Of a stretch of DNA of 64,000 nucleotides, positions 20,303-29,713 are shown piece after piece. Below the pieces are notes generated by a model. That model searched no databases. It was not told the origin of the DNA and saw nothing but the letters and a program-made list of their open reading frames with translations. Source of the stretch: Streptomyces sp. MMG1121 (GTDB taxonomy: Bacteria > Actinomycetota > Actinomycetes > Streptomycetales > Streptomycetaceae); assembly GCF_001280015.1 (NCBI RefSeq), contig NZ_LGDV01000119.1, positions 62,001 through 126,000 of the forward strand. Reading direction: 5' to 3'. Position numbers and translations under genes: made by a program. Each line of letters begins with the position of its first letter. The stretch's first letter is position 1.

Positions 20303-20332
20303 GCACTTCACGGCACTTCACAGCACTTCACG
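20303..20332. repeat. Three tandem 10-bp repeats upstream of whiG
   Basis: GCACTTCACG, GCACTTCACA, GCACTTCACG run head to tail, 22 bases before the whiG start. They fall in a 319-base gene-free stretch (20036-20354) between dprA and whiG. They are roughly in phase with the DNA helix. Whether they bind a protein or shape the mRNA leader is unknown. Confidence 0.75.
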
Positions 20333-20354
20333 GCAGAACGGCACAAGGCGACGA

Positions 20355-21197
20355 ATGCCCCAGCACACCTCCGGGTCCGACCGGGCGGCGATCCCCCCAG
20401 CCGCCCGCGACGGTGGCAGCGTGCGGCCGCCCGCTCCCTCGACGCTCGACGAGCTGTGGCGGTCGTACAAGGCGACGGGAGACGACCGGCTGCGGGAGCA
20501 GCTGATCCTGCACTACTCGCCGCTCGTGAAATACGTCGCGGGCCGGGTGAGCGTCGGGCTGCCGCCCAACGTGGAGCAGGCCGACTTCGTCTCCTCCGGT
20601 GTCTTCGGGCTGATCGACGCGATCGAGAAGTTCGACATCGACCGGGAGATCAAGTTCGAGACGTACGCGATCACCCGGATCCGGGGCGCGATGATCGACG
20701 AGCTGCGGGCGCTGGACTGGATTCCGCGGTCGGTGCGGCAGAAGGCGCGAAACGTGGAGCGGGCCTACGCCACGCTGGAGGCGCGGCTGCGGCGCACCCC
20801 GAACGAGAGTGAGGTCGCCGCCGAACTGGACATGGAGGTCGATGAACTCCATGCCGTGTTCAGCCAGTTGTCGCTGGCCAACGTGGTCGCCCTGGAGGAG
20901 CTGCTGCACGTCGGCGGCGAGGGCGGGGACCGGCTCAGCCTCATGGACACGCTGGAGGACACCGCCGCGGACAATCCCGTGGAGGTGGCCGAGGACAGGG
21001 AGCTGCGAAGGTTCCTCGCGCGGGCCATCAACACGCTGCCCGAGCGGGAGAAGACCGTGGTCACGCTGTACTACTACGAGGGACTCACGCTCGCCGAGAT
21101 CGGCAATGTGCTCGGCGTCACCGAGAGCCGGGTCAGCCAGATCCACACCAAGTCGGTGCTCCAGCTGCGGGCCAAGCTGGCGAGCTTCGGTCAGTGA
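20355..21197 (+). CDS. whiG: Sporulation sigma factor WhiG
   Basis: 280 residues from the ATG at 20355; the sequence from [12 protein letters not shown] onward is essentially that of known WhiG. It is a FliA-type sigma factor with regions 2 ([38 protein letters not shown]), 3 and 4 ([36 protein letters not shown]). In Streptomyces WhiG commits aerial hyphae to sporulation by transcribing whiH and whiI, and is held by the anti-sigma RsiG with c-di-GMP. The start has only a weak Shine-Dalgarno sequence (AAGGCGACGA). Confidence 0.97.
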   Translation: MPQHTSGSDRAAIPPAARDGGSVRPPAPSTLDELWRSYKATGDDRLREQLILHYSPLVKYVAGRVSVGLPPNVEQADFVSSGVFGLIDAIEKFDIDREIKFETYAITRIRGAMIDELRALDWIPRSVRQKARNVERAYATLEARLRRTPNESEVAAELDMEVDELHAVFSQLSLANVVALEELLHVGGEGGDRLSLMDTLEDTAADNPVEVAEDRELRRFLARAINTLPEREKTVVTLYYYEGLTLAEIGNVLGVTESRVSQIHTKSVLQLRAKLASFGQ

Positions 21198-21259
21198 GGG
21201 CCGCCTCGCACCGGTGCCGTCGCGTGGGTGAGTGACTCCCGTTCGGCTCGGTGCGTCCG

Positions 21260-21265
21260 TAGAGT
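21260..21265 (+). promoter_or_regulatory. Likely -10 element (TAGAGT) of the TetR gene, leaderless
   Basis: TAGAGT is seven bases before the GTG at 21273, and no Shine-Dalgarno sequence lies between, consistent with a leaderless transcript. Confidence 0.45.
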
Positions 21266-21272
21266 GGTCGAC

Positions 21273-21854
21273 GTGCCAAGGATTCGAGCGGCCTCCGTGG
21301 CCGAGCACCGGTCGATGCAGCGAGCCGCCCTGCTGGACGCGGCTCGAGCCCTGCTGTCCGAGGGCGGGACGGAGGCGCTGACCTTCCCGGCCCTCGCCGA
21401 GCGGACGGGGCTCGCGCGGTCGTCCGTGTACGAGTACTTCCGGTCGCGGGCCGCCGTGGTCGAGGAGCTGTGCGAGGTCGACTTCCCGCTGTGGGCGGCG
21501 GAGGTGGCCGCCGCCATGGAGCGGGAGACGTCGGCCGAGGGCAAGGTCGAGGCGTATGTGCGCCGGCAGCTGGCGCTGGTCGGGGACCGGCGGCACCGGG
21601 CGGTCGTGGCCATCTCCGCGAGTGAACTGGACGCAGGGGCGCGGGAGAAGATCCGGGCGGCGCACGGCGGGCTGGTCGCGATGATCGTCGAGGCGCTCGG
21701 GGAGCTGGGGCACGAGCAGCCCCGGCTGGCTGCGATGCTGCTGCAAGGAGTGGTGGACGCGGCGGTGCGGAGGATCGAGCTGGGGGCTGCCGAGGATCCC
21801 GGTGTGGTGACGGACACCGCGGTGGCCATGGTGCTGCGAGGCGTGACGGGCTGA
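21273..21854 (+). CDS. TetR family transcriptional regulator
   Basis: 193 residues from the GTG at 21273. The N-terminal TetR helix-turn-helix is clear (LLDAARALLSEGGTEALTF, LAERTGLARSSVYEYFRSR). The C-terminal ligand domain resembles no characterised member that I recognise. It lies just downstream of whiG on the same strand and converges on the M23 gene eight bases away. It may be autoregulated; no operator is obvious. Confidence 0.9.
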   Translation: MPRIRAASVAEHRSMQRAALLDAARALLSEGGTEALTFPALAERTGLARSSVYEYFRSRAAVVEELCEVDFPLWAAEVAAAMERETSAEGKVEAYVRRQLALVGDRRHRAVVAISASELDAGAREKIRAAHGGLVAMIVEALGELGHEQPRLAAMLLQGVVDAAVRRIELGAAEDPGVVTDTAVAMVLRGVTG

Positions 21855-21861
21855 AGCGCCC

Positions 21862-22452
21862 CTAGCCCGCCGGGAGCGGCACCCCCCACACCGGCAGCAG
21901 TCTCGACGGACCCCTGTGCAGCAACCACGGGGGCAACAGCAGCAGCGGGTCCAGATAGGTCTCCCCTCGGAGCAGACCCCAGTGCACGCATGCCGTCGGG
22001 CAGTGCGTGCCCGACGGCTCCACCGTCCCCACCACATCCCCCGCCCGCACCGCGTCACCCTTCTTCACCGAGGCACGCACCGGCTCGTACGTCGTCCGCA
22101 GGTCCGTCCCCGCCAGGCGCACCGCCACCACCCCCTGTCCCGCCACCCGCCCCGCGAAGGACACCCGGCCCGCCGCCACCGCCCGTACGGCCGAGCCGGC
22201 CGGTGCCGACAGGTCCACGCCCCGGTGCCCCGGGCCGTACGCCGTCGCCGGGGGTTCCCAGCCGCGCAGTACCGGCGGCCGTACGCCCACCGGCCAGGCG
22301 CGCGCGATCGGCGGCACCCGGACGGGGGCCGGAGCGGGGGCCGGGGGATCCGCGCGGGCCCAGGTCGCAGGAGTGAGCGCGAGCACCGCCAGCACGGTCG
22401 GCGGACCCGCCCAGCACAAGAGCCGACGCATCATTCGTCGCATGAGGGGCAT
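21862..22452 (-). CDS. Secreted M23/LytM-fold protein, active-site variant
   Basis: 196 residues from the ATG at 22452 (ATG 22443 also possible). A signal peptide is clear: RRMMRRLLCW, hydrophobic PPTVLAVLALTPATWA, cleavage near ARA. The M23 domain has the first metal motif GHRGVDLSAPAG. The second motif reads CVHWGL, so Cys takes the place of the first His of HxH. Two further Cys (THCPTAC) are nearby. Members of this family cleave peptidoglycan cross-links or act as catalytically dead activators. The gene is divergent from rpsB. Confidence 0.85.
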   Translation of the reverse strand: MPLMRRMMRRLLCWAGPPTVLAVLALTPATWARADPPAPAPAPVRVPPIARAWPVGVRPPVLRGWEPPATAYGPGHRGVDLSAPAGSAVRAVAAGRVSFAGRVAGQGVVAVRLAGTDLRTTYEPVRASVKKGDAVRAGDVVGTVEPSGTHCPTACVHWGLLRGETYLDPLLLLPPWLLHRGPSRLLPVWGVPLPAG

Positions 22453-22723
22453 GCGTCCCACGGTCCCGCATCCCGCCGAGCACGGCCCGGCTCTGTGGAC
22501 CACTCCCCGGTTGTGGACAGCGGCGTCACCCGGTGCCCTGACGTTCCCGTACACTTCTTCTGGCGATCCGGGTCACCGGGTCGACTTCGCACGCCCCGAC
22601 ATCTGGTGATCACAAGCCGGTGTCAGCGCCTCTCGGTCCTTCGTGGCACGGCGCACCGCGGGCGTCAGGCGCGGGAGCCGTCCGGCATCCGCGGCACAAC
22701 CGAGAACACCAAGGAGAACGGCC

Positions 22724-23656
22724 ATGGCCGTCGTCACGATGCGGGAGCTGCTGGAGAGCGGCGTCCACTTCGGTCACCAGACCCGTCGCTGGAACCCGAA
22801 GATGAAGCGCTTCATCTTCACCGAGCGCAACGGCATCTACATCATCGACCTGCTCCAGTCGCTGTCGTACATCGACCGCGCCTACGAGTTCGTCAAGGAG
22901 ACCGTCGCCCACGGCGGCACGGTCATGTTCGTCGGCACGAAGAAGCAGGCGCAGGAGGCCATCGCCGAGCAGGCCACCCGCGTCGGCATGCCCTTCGTGA
23001 ACCAGCGCTGGCTGGGCGGCATGCTCACTAACTTCTCGACCGTCTACAAGCGTCTGCAGCGCCTCAAGGAGCTTGAGCAGATCGACTTCGAGGACGTCGC
23101 CGCGTCCGGTCTGACCAAGAAGGAGCTTCTCGTGCTCTCGCGCGAGAAGGCCAAGCTGGAGAAGACCCTCGGCGGTATCCGCGAGATGTCCAAGGTTCCC
23201 AGCGCCGTCTGGATCGTGGACACCAAGAAGGAGCACATCGCGGTCGGCGAGGCCCGGAAGCTCAACATCCCGGTCGTCGCGATCCTCGACACGAACTGTG
23301 ACCCCGACGAGGTCGACTACAAGATCCCGGGCAACGACGACGCGATCCGCTCCGTCACCCTGCTGACCCGTGTGATCGCCGACGCCGTCGCCGAGGGCCT
23401 CATCTCCCGTTCCCGTGTCGCCACCGGCGACAAGGGCGAGAAGGCCGCGGGCGAGCCGCTCGCCGAGTGGGAGCGCGACCTGCTCGAGGGTGAGAAGAAG
23501 GCCGACGAGGCCGCCCCGGCCGCTGAGGCTCCGGCTGCCGAGGCCCCCGCTGCCGGGGCCGCCGCTGAGGCTGAGGCCCCCGCCGCCGAGGCTGAGGCCC
23601 CCGCCGCCGAGGCCGCTCCGGTCGAGGAGAAGGCCGCCGAGGGCGAGCAGGCCTGA
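22724..23656 (+). CDS. rpsB: 30S ribosomal protein S2
   Basis: 310 residues from the ATG at 22724 with AAGGAGAACGG upstream. The S2 core is canonical ([43 protein letters not shown]). The last ~60 residues are an Ala/Glu/Pro repeat tail (units like EAPAAEA), an actinobacterial feature. First gene of the rpsB-tsf pair. The upstream region from 22453 to 22723 serves both this gene and the divergent M23 gene. Confidence 0.97.
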   Translation: MAVVTMRELLESGVHFGHQTRRWNPKMKRFIFTERNGIYIIDLLQSLSYIDRAYEFVKETVAHGGTVMFVGTKKQAQEAIAEQATRVGMPFVNQRWLGGMLTNFSTVYKRLQRLKELEQIDFEDVAASGLTKKELLVLSREKAKLEKTLGGIREMSKVPSAVWIVDTKKEHIAVGEARKLNIPVVAILDTNCDPDEVDYKIPGNDDAIRSVTLLTRVIADAVAEGLISRSRVATGDKGEKAAGEPLAEWERDLLEGEKKADEAAPAAEAPAAEAPAAGAAAEAEAPAAEAEAPAAEAAPVEEKAAEGEQA

Positions 23657-23667
23657 CTCAGGCGTTG

Positions 23668-23728
23668 ACAGCGGGGGCGGTACTGAACTCCATCGCGCCT
23701 GCGGCGCGGTGAAGTCCGCCCCCGCTGT
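23668..23728 (+). terminator. Long hairpin between rpsB and tsf (terminator/attenuator)
   Basis: A 13-bp perfect outer stem (ACAGCGGGGGCGG at 23668-23680 with its complement at 23716-23728) encloses a second stem-loop around CGCGCC/GGCGCG (23694-23709). There is no U-tract. Placed inside the rpsB-tsf unit, it probably lowers read-through into tsf. Confidence 0.75.
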
Positions 23729-23836
23729 TCACCCGTAGGTCGGCACGATGTACGCGCTCCGCGGCTACAGCTGTCTGTGGAACGCAACCGTGCGGATCTG
23801 AAGATCTTCCAGACTTCGAGAAAGACTCACAGACTC

Positions 23837-24673
23837 ATGGCGAACTACACCGCCGCCGACGTCAAGAAGCTCCGTGAGCTCACGGGCGCCGGCATGATGG
23901 ACTGCAAGAAGGCGCTGGACGAGGCCGAGGGCAACGTCGAAAAGGCCGTCGAGGCGCTCCGTATCAAGGGCCAGAAGGGCGTCGCCAAGCGCGAGGGCCG
24001 CTCCGCCGAGAACGGCGCCGTGGTCTCCATCATCGCCGACGACAACTCCTCCGGCGTTCTCGTCGAGCTGAAGTGCGAGACCGACTTCGTCGCCAAGGGC
24101 GAGAAGTTCCAGGCCGTCGCCAACCAGATCGCCGAGCACGTCGTCAAGACGAACCCGGCCGACCTCGAGGCCCTGCTCGCCTCCGAGATCGAGGCCGGCA
24201 AGACCGTTCAGGCGTTCGTGGACGAGGCCAACGCCAACCTCGGCGAGAAGATCGTCCTGGACCGCTTCGCGCAGTTCTCCGGCGGTTACGTCACGGCTTA
24301 CATGCACCGCACCATGCCCGACCTGCCGCCGCAGATCGGTGTGCTCGTCGAGCTGGACAAGCCGAACGCCGAGATCGCCAAGGGCGTCGCCCAGCACATC
24401 GCCGCCTTCGCGCCGAAGTACCTCTCCAAGGAGGACGTGCCGGCCGAGGTCGTCGAGTCCGAGCGCCGCGTCGCCGAGGAGACCACCCGCGCCGAGGGCA
24501 AGCCCGAGGCCGCCCTGCCGAAGATCGTCGAGGGTCGCCTCAACGGCTTCTTCAAGGACGCCACGCTGCTCGGCCAGCCGTACGCGCTGGACAACAAGAA
24601 GTCGGTCCAGAAGGTTCTGGACGAGGCCGGTGTCACCCTGAAGCGCTTCACGCGCATCAAGGTCGGCATCTGA
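23837..24673 (+). CDS. tsf: Elongation factor EF-Ts
   Basis: 278 residues from the ATG at 23837. N-terminal UBA-like domain (ADVKKLRELTGAGMMDCKKAL), the EF-Tu-contacting motif KCETDFVAK and the C-terminal RFTRIKVGI are typical. It exchanges GDP for GTP on EF-Tu. It lies 180 bases after rpsB, behind the hairpin at 23668-23728. Confidence 0.97.
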   Translation: MANYTAADVKKLRELTGAGMMDCKKALDEAEGNVEKAVEALRIKGQKGVAKREGRSAENGAVVSIIADDNSSGVLVELKCETDFVAKGEKFQAVANQIAEHVVKTNPADLEALLASEIEAGKTVQAFVDEANANLGEKIVLDRFAQFSGGYVTAYMHRTMPDLPPQIGVLVELDKPNAEIAKGVAQHIAAFAPKYLSKEDVPAEVVESERRVAEETTRAEGKPEAALPKIVEGRLNGFFKDATLLGQPYALDNKKSVQKVLDEAGVTLKRFTRIKVGI

Positions 24674-24789
24674 GTCCGTACCGCGATCGACGCGCGACCC
24701 ACGGAGAAATCCCGATAGGGTCGACAGCAGTCGTCCGTGCACACCGCCACACCCGGGCGTGCGGCGGACGGCAGCAGATCTGACGAGGA

Positions 24790-24837
24790 GGCCATTGCCG
24801 CGAATGGGAGCGAAAAGCGACCCCACCGGCAATGGCC
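24790..24837 (+). terminator. Hairpin terminator after tsf
   Basis: 11-bp perfect stem GGCCATTGCCG (24790-24800) with CGGCAATGGCC (24827-24837), loop of 26 bases, followed by TTCTTCG. It lies in the 204-base gap between tsf and pyrH. Confidence 0.65.
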
Positions 24838-24877
24838 TTCTTCGTATGTGCAACACGTGAAAGAGGCGGGATCTCCC

Positions 24878-25636
24878 ATGACCACCAAGGCCCAGAAGAG
24901 CGACGACGGCAAAGTACGCGGCCGGTTTCTGCTGAAGCTGTCCGGAGAGGCCTTCTCCGGCGGCGGGGGCCTGGGCGTGGACCCGGACGTGGTGCACAAG
25001 ATCGCCCGCGAGATCGCTGCCGTCGTGCGCGACGGGGCCGAGATCGCGGTCGTCATCGGCGGCGGCAACTTCTTCCGCGGTGCCGAACTCCAGCAGCGCG
25101 GCATGGACCGGGCCCGCTCCGACTACATGGGCATGCTCGGCACCGTGATGAACTGCCTCGCCCTCCAGGACTTCCTGGAGAAGGAGGGCATCGACAGCCG
25201 GGTGCAGACCGCCATCACCATGGGCCAGGTCGCCGAGCCGTACATCCCGCTGCGCGCCGTGCGCCACCTGGAGAAGGGCCGCGTGGTCATCTTCGGCGCC
25301 GGTATGGGCATGCCGTACTTCTCCACCGACACCACCGCCGCCCAGCGCGCCCTGGAGATCGACGCCGAGGCGTTGCTCATGGGCAAGAACGGCGTGGACG
25401 GGGTCTACGACTCCGACCCGAAGACCAACCCGGACGCCGTCAAGTTCGACGCCCTCGGCTACGGCGAGGTCATCACCCGCGACCTGAAGGTCGCCGACGC
25501 CACCGCCGTCACGCTGTGCCGTGACAACAAGCTTCCGATCCTGGTCTTCGAGCTGCTCGCGGAGGGCAATATCGCTCGGGCCGTCAAGGGTGAGAAGATC
25601 GGCACACTGGTCGGCGAGCAGGGCAGCCGGAGCTGA
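24878..25636 (+). CDS. pyrH: Uridylate kinase (UMP kinase)
   Basis: 252 residues from the ATG at 24878. Amino-acid-kinase fold: [64 protein letters not shown]. It phosphorylates UMP to UDP and is normally a hexamer regulated by GTP and UTP. It sits between tsf and frr, the usual bacterial order. Confidence 0.97.
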   Translation: MTTKAQKSDDGKVRGRFLLKLSGEAFSGGGGLGVDPDVVHKIAREIAAVVRDGAEIAVVIGGGNFFRGAELQQRGMDRARSDYMGMLGTVMNCLALQDFLEKEGIDSRVQTAITMGQVAEPYIPLRAVRHLEKGRVVIFGAGMGMPYFSTDTTAAQRALEIDAEALLMGKNGVDGVYDSDPKTNPDAVKFDALGYGEVITRDLKVADATAVTLCRDNKLPILVFELLAEGNIARAVKGEKIGTLVGEQGSRS

Positions 25637-25815
25637 CCGGCACCCCCGTCATCGGGGTGGGCCGCCTGTCCGGGGGACGGGCGGGACGCGCCCTGGCCGG
25701 GGGATGGACAATGTCCTGCCGGTCCGGAACCGTGCAGGAAGAAGACGCGACGCAGCCGGCCGCCGCCCCGACGAGGACGTAGCCGGGCCTTACTCAAGAC
25801 ACGCAGGAGCAAGTG

Positions 25816-26373
25816 GTGATCGAAGAGACCCTCCTCGAGGCCGAGGAGAAGATGGAGAAGGCCGTCGTGGTCGCCAAGGAGGACTTCGCCGCGATCCGCA
25901 CCGGCCGTGCGCACCCGGCAATGTTCAACAAGATCGTGGCCGACTACTACGGTGCCCTGACGCCGATCAACCAGCTGGCCTCGTTCTCCGTGCCGGAACC
26001 GCGCATGGCGGTCGTGACGCCCTTCGACAAGAGCGCGCTGCGCAACATCGAGCAGGCGATCCGCGACTCCGACCTGGGCGTCAACCCCAGCAACGACGGC
26101 AACATCATCCGTGTGACGTTCCCCGAGCTGACCGAGGAGCGGCGCCGCGAGTACATCAAGGTCGCCAAGCAGAAGGGTGAGGACGCCAAGGTCTCCATCC
26201 GCTCCGTGCGCCGCAAGGCCAAGGACGCCATCGACAAGCTGATCAAGGACGGCGAGGTCGGCGAGGACGAGGGCCGCCGTGCCGAGAAGGAGCTCGACGA
26301 CACCACGGCGAAGTACGTCGCCCAGGTGGACGAGCTTCTGAAGCACAAGGAAGCGGAGCTGCTCGAAGTCTGA
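25816..26373 (+). CDS. frr: Ribosome recycling factor
   Basis: 185 residues from the GTG at 25816; a GTG one codon earlier is equally readable, with GCAGGAGC upstream. The RRF signature is complete: [27 protein letters not shown], and the C-terminal helix ending [10 protein letters not shown]. It splits post-termination ribosomes with EF-G. The stop overlaps the cdsA ATG (TGATG). Confidence 0.97.
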   Translation: MIEETLLEAEEKMEKAVVVAKEDFAAIRTGRAHPAMFNKIVADYYGALTPINQLASFSVPEPRMAVVTPFDKSALRNIEQAIRDSDLGVNPSNDGNIIRVTFPELTEERRREYIKVAKQKGEDAKVSIRSVRRKAKDAIDKLIKDGEVGEDEGRRAEKELDDTTAKYVAQVDELLKHKEAELLEV

Positions 26374-27515
26374 TGAGCGAGTCATCCTGGGGGGCGCCGC
26401 CGTCGGGTCAGGTCGGCTACTGGGGGCCCACCGGGGGCGGGCCCGTCCAGGGAGCCGCCCCGGCGGGTCCCACGTACGATGCGCCTGAGGCGCAGCACAC
26501 TCGCCCCATGCCCATCGTGCCCGACGTACCCGCGTATGGCGGAGACCAGGACGACGAACGGGGGGCCGCTCGGCCGAGCGGCCCCCCGTTCCACAACGAG
26601 GTCAGGCCCGAGCCCTCACCGGCCGGGTCCCTCCCGGCCGAGAACCAGAATCCGGAGCCCATGCCCGACGCCCCCCAGCCGGCGCCAGCGCCGCAGAAGA
26701 AGAGCGCGGGCCGTGACCTGAGCGCGGCCATAGGGGTCGGTGTCGGACTCGGTGTGGTGATCGTCGCGTCCTTGTTCGTCTACAAGGCCGTGTTCGTCGG
26801 CGTGGTCGCGGTCGCCGTGGTCGTGGGTCTGTGGGAGCTGACCAGCAGGCTGCGGGAGCGCAAGGGCATCAAGGCACCGCTGGCGCCGCTCGCGGTGGGC
26901 GGCGCGGCGATGGTCGTCGCCGGGTATGTGCGCGGAGCCGAGGGGGCGTGGGTCGCCATGGCCCTGACCGCCCTCGCGGTCCTGGTCTGGCGTATGACGG
27001 AGTCACCGGAGGGCTATCTCAAGGACGTCACGGCGGGCGTCTTCGCGGCGTTCTACGTGCCGTTCCTGGCCACGTTCGTCGCGATGATGCTGACCGCCGC
27101 CGACGGCCCCTGGCGCGTGCTGACCTTTCTGCTCCTGACCGTCGTCAGCGACACCGGCGCCTACGCCGTCGGCTGGCGTTTCGGCAAGCACAAGCTGGCC
27201 CCGCGCATCAGCCCCGGCAAGACCCGCGAGGGCCTGCTGGGCGCGGTCGCCTTCGCGATGGTCGCGGGCGCGCTGTGCATGCGGTTCCTGATCGACGACG
27301 GGACCTGGTGGCAGGGCCTGCTGCTGGGCCTCGCGGTCGCGGCCAGCGCCACCCTGGGCGACCTCGGCGAGTCCATGATCAAGCGCGACCTGGGCATCAA
27401 GGACATGGGCACCTTGCTGCCGGGCCACGGCGGCATCATGGACCGCCTGGACTCCTTGCTGCCGACCGCGCCGGTGGTCTGGCTGCTGCTGGTGATCTTC
27501 GTCGGCTCCGCGTGA
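26373..27515 (+). CDS. cdsA: Phosphatidate cytidylyltransferase (CDP-diacylglycerol synthase)
   Basis: 380 residues. The first ~110 residues are Pro/Gly-rich, hydrophilic and probably disordered, unlike E. coli CdsA. They include the region encoded by a 36-bp palindrome. From ~115 on there are about eight membrane helices and the family signature: [56 protein letters not shown]. It makes CDP-diacylglycerol for phospholipid synthesis. Coupled to frr by a one-base overlap. Confidence 0.95.
   Translation: MSESSWGAPPSGQVGYWGPTGGGPVQGAAPAGPTYDAPEAQHTRPMPIVPDVPAYGGDQDDERGAARPSGPPFHNEVRPEPSPAGSLPAENQNPEPMPDAPQPAPAPQKKSAGRDLSAAIGVGVGLGVVIVASLFVYKAVFVGVVAVAVVVGLWELTSRLRERKGIKAPLAPLAVGGAAMVVAGYVRGAEGAWVAMALTALAVLVWRMTESPEGYLKDVTAGVFAAFYVPFLATFVAMMLTAADGPWRVLTFLLLTVVSDTGAYAVGWRFGKHKLAPRISPGKTREGLLGAVAFAMVAGALCMRFLIDDGTWWQGLLLGLAVAASATLGDLGESMIKRDLGIKDMGTLLPGHGGIMDRLDSLLPTAPVVWLLLVIFVGSA
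26556..26591. repeat. 36-bp perfect palindrome inside cdsA
   Basis: The half-site GAACGGGGGGCCGCTCGG (26556-26573) is followed immediately by its exact reverse complement (26574-26591), with no spacer. It encodes part of the disordered N-terminus of CdsA. In RNA it would form one of the strongest hairpins of the window. Confidence 0.9.
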
Positions 27516-27532
27516 GCCGGGCGTCGTACGGC

Positions 27533-27567
27533 AGTGCCCCCGTCCTCCACACAGGACGGGGGCACTG
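27533..27567. terminator. Bidirectional terminator between cdsA and yceI-like gene
   Basis: A near-perfect hairpin (CAGTGCCCCGTCCT at 27533-27546 with AGGACGGGGGCACTG at 27553-27567, one bulged G) lies between convergent genes. Confidence 0.75.
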
Positions 27568-27582
27568 TCGTATACGGCGGTC

Positions 27583-28248
27583 TCAGGCCGTGGGGGTAGC
27601 GCGGATGGCCGCGATGTCGAACTGGAGGCGGACCGTCTCGCTCACCATGGCCCCGCCCTGGGCCAGCCGGGCGTCGTAGGTCAGACCCCAGTCGGAGCGG
27701 TTGATCGTGGTGGTGCCGTCGAAGCCGACGCGCTCGTAGCCGAACGGGTCCGTCACATGACCGATGTAGGCGAGCTCCAGGACGACCGGGCGGCGGGTGT
27801 CCTTGATCGTGAGGTCGCCGGTCATGCGGTACACGTCCTTGTCCGCGAGCTGCACGGTGGTGCTCGTGAAGGTCATCCGCGGAAAGCTCGCGGCGTCCAG
27901 GAACTGGCGGCCGGCCAGATGCGCGTCGCGCTGCTCCACGCCCGTGTCGACGCTGGCGGTGTACAGCACGATGTCGGCCCGGGAGCGGGCCGGATCGCGG
28001 CCGTCGAAGTACAGACGGCTCTCGTACTCCAGGAAGGCGCCGCGCACCGTCGTCACCATCGCGTGCCTGACCGAGAACCCGATCCTGCTGTGCGCGGGAT
28101 CGATCATCCACTCGCCGGTGAGGGACGCCAGCGTGGGATCGGGCAGAACGGCGGTGGCGGTGGCACCGCCCGCCGGGACGGCGGTCGCCACGGGCGCGGC
28201 AGGCGGCTGCGCGCGCCGGTGGTGGGAGTTGCGGCCGAAAAGGTTCAT
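27583..28248 (-). CDS. YceI family protein
   Basis: 221 residues. After a ~45-residue Ala/Pro-rich N-terminus without a signal peptide comes a YceI lipocalin-like barrel: [47 protein letters not shown] and the closing [27 protein letters not shown] (quoted as motifs [13 protein letters not shown] and ETVRLQFDI). Related proteins bind polyisoprenoids or amides. Its substrate and role here are unknown. It is convergent with cdsA and divergent from rlmN. Confidence 0.9.
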   Translation of the reverse strand: MNLFGRNSHHRRAQPPAAPVATAVPAGGATATAVLPDPTLASLTGEWMIDPAHSRIGFSVRHAMVTTVRGAFLEYESRLYFDGRDPARSRADIVLYTASVDTGVEQRDAHLAGRQFLDAASFPRMTFTSTTVQLADKDVYRMTGDLTIKDTRRPVVLELAYIGHVTDPFGYERVGFDGTTTINRSDWGLTYDARLAQGGAMVSETVRLQFDIAAIRATPTA

Positions 28249-28392
28249 GGCGCCTGTTGTTACGGCACGGCAAAGGGTGCGACAAGGGCCTACCAGGAAA
28301 CCCGACCGTTCGTCGGCAGAACTTCACAGGTCGGGGCTTCACAAGAGCACGCACTCGGGCCACCCTGTTCGATCTGCGACACTGGTAGGACC

Positions 28393-29499
28393 ATGCCCAA
28401 GCCCGGAGAACTCACTTTCGTCGCCCCGCGCGGAGCCAAGAAGCCGCCGCGGCACCTCGCCGACCTCACGCCCGCCGAGCGCAAGGACGCCGTGGCCGAG
28501 ATCGGTGAGAAGCCGTTCCGTGCCAAGCAGCTCTCGCAGCACTACTTCGCGCGGTACGCGCACGAACCGGAGCAGTGGACCGACATTCCCGCCGGCTCGC
28601 GCGACAAGCTGCAAGAAGCGCTGTTCCCGGAGCTGATGACCGTCGTCCGGCATCTGTCGACCGACCAGGGCACCACGCGCAAGACGCTGTGGCGGCTGTT
28701 CGACGGGACGCTGGTCGAGTCCGTGCTGATGCGGTATCCGGACCGGGTCACCATGTGCATCAGCTCGCAGGCGGGCTGCGGGATGAACTGCCCCTTCTGC
28801 GCCACCGGACAGGCGGGCCTGGACCGGAATCTGTCCACGGCCGAGATCGTCCACCAGATCGTCGACGGCATGCGCGCGCTGCGGGACGGCGAGGTGCCCG
28901 GCGGGCCCGCGCGGCTGTCCAACATCGTCTTCATGGGCATGGGCGAGCCGCTCGCCAACTACAAGCGGGTCGTGGGAGCCATCCAGGCGCTCACCGCCCC
29001 CGCGCCCGACGGGCTCGGGCTCTCGCAGCGCGGGATCACCGTTTCGACGGTCGGGCTCGTCCCGGCGATCCACCGGTTCGCCGACGAGGGCTTCAAGTGC
29101 CGGCTCGCGATCTCGCTGCACGCCCCCGATGACGAACTGCGCGACACCCTCGTCCCCGTGAACACGCGGTGGAAGGTGCGCGAGGTGCTCGACGCCGGGT
29201 TCGAGTACGTCGAGAAGAGCGGACGCCGGCTCTCCATCGAGTACGCGCTCATCCGCGACATCAACGACCAGGCCTGGCGTGGTGACCGGCTCGGCCGGCT
29301 GCTCAAGGGCAGGCCCGTGCACGTCAACCTGATCCCGCTCAACCCGACGCCGGGCTCGAAGTGGACCGCCTCGCGGCCCGAGGACGAGAAGGCGTTCGTG
29401 GAGGCAATCGCCGCCCACGGGGTGCCGGTGACCATCCGGGACACCCGGGGCCAGGAGATCGACGGAGCCTGTGGTCAGCTCGCGGCCACCGAGCGGTAA
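28393..29499 (+). CDS. rlmN: Dual-specificity 23S rRNA/tRNA adenine-C2 methyltransferase RlmN
   Basis: 368 residues from the ATG at 28393. Radical-SAM enzyme with the [4Fe-4S] motif in [13 protein letters not shown]. The SAM-binding segment [13 protein letters not shown] and the catalytic C-terminal Cys in GACGQL are present. It methylates A2503 of 23S rRNA and A37 of some tRNAs. A GGTAGGA sequence precedes the start. It is monocistronic: the thiamine riboswitch starts ~30 bases after the stop. Confidence 0.95.
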   Translation: MPKPGELTFVAPRGAKKPPRHLADLTPAERKDAVAEIGEKPFRAKQLSQHYFARYAHEPEQWTDIPAGSRDKLQEALFPELMTVVRHLSTDQGTTRKTLWRLFDGTLVESVLMRYPDRVTMCISSQAGCGMNCPFCATGQAGLDRNLSTAEIVHQIVDGMRALRDGEVPGGPARLSNIVFMGMGEPLANYKRVVGAIQALTAPAPDGLGLSQRGITVSTVGLVPAIHRFADEGFKCRLAISLHAPDDELRDTLVPVNTRWKVREVLDAGFEYVEKSGRRLSIEYALIRDINDQAWRGDRLGRLLKGRPVHVNLIPLNPTPGSKWTASRPEDEKAFVEAIAAHGVPVTIRDTRGQEIDGACGQLAATER

Positions 29500-29529
29500 T
29501 CTGGCAGCGTTCCATCACATCTTCATATT

Positions 29530-29625
29530 CCGACAGGGGAGCGCCACAGCGCTGAGAGTGCGGCGGACAGGGCCGCAGACCCTCTGAACCTCGCCCAGGT
29601 CATTCTGGGTAGGAAGTTCGGTCAT
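29530..29625 (+). promoter_or_regulatory. TPP riboswitch (THI element)
   Basis: The conserved THI-box blocks occur in order: GGGGAGC, GCTGAGAG, GACCCTCTGAACCT, GGTCATTCTGGGTAGGAAG. They lie ~100 bases upstream of the thiamine transporter genes. Binding of thiamine pyrophosphate would shut off the downstream operon. The 3' block departs slightly from consensus. Confidence 0.92.
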
Positions 29626-29640
29626 CACTCGAGCTGTTGC

Positions 29641-29677
29641 GCCCTGCCCGGCCGTCTTCGCACAGGCCGGGCAGGGC
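29641..29677 (+). terminator. Hairpin downstream of the TPP aptamer (likely expression platform)
   Basis: 13-bp perfect stem GCCCTGCCCGGCC (29641-29653) with GGCCGGGCAGGGC (29665-29677), followed by CGCGTTCTTCC. It lies between the aptamer and the Shine-Dalgarno sequence AGGAGG (~29701), so it could be a regulated transcription terminator. Confidence 0.65.
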
Positions 29678-29713
29678 CGCGTTCTTCCTGGCCAACCCCC
29701 AGGAGGACATCCA

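Noticed and set aside
20303..20332. Possible CRISPR-like or mobile-element repeat
   Set aside because: Only three directly adjacent 10-bp units, no spacers, no cas or transposase genes.
23515..23650. Tandem DNA repeat at the end of rpsB
   Set aside because: It is the in-frame Ala/Glu/Pro tail of ribosomal protein S2 found in actinobacteria, not an independent repeat element.
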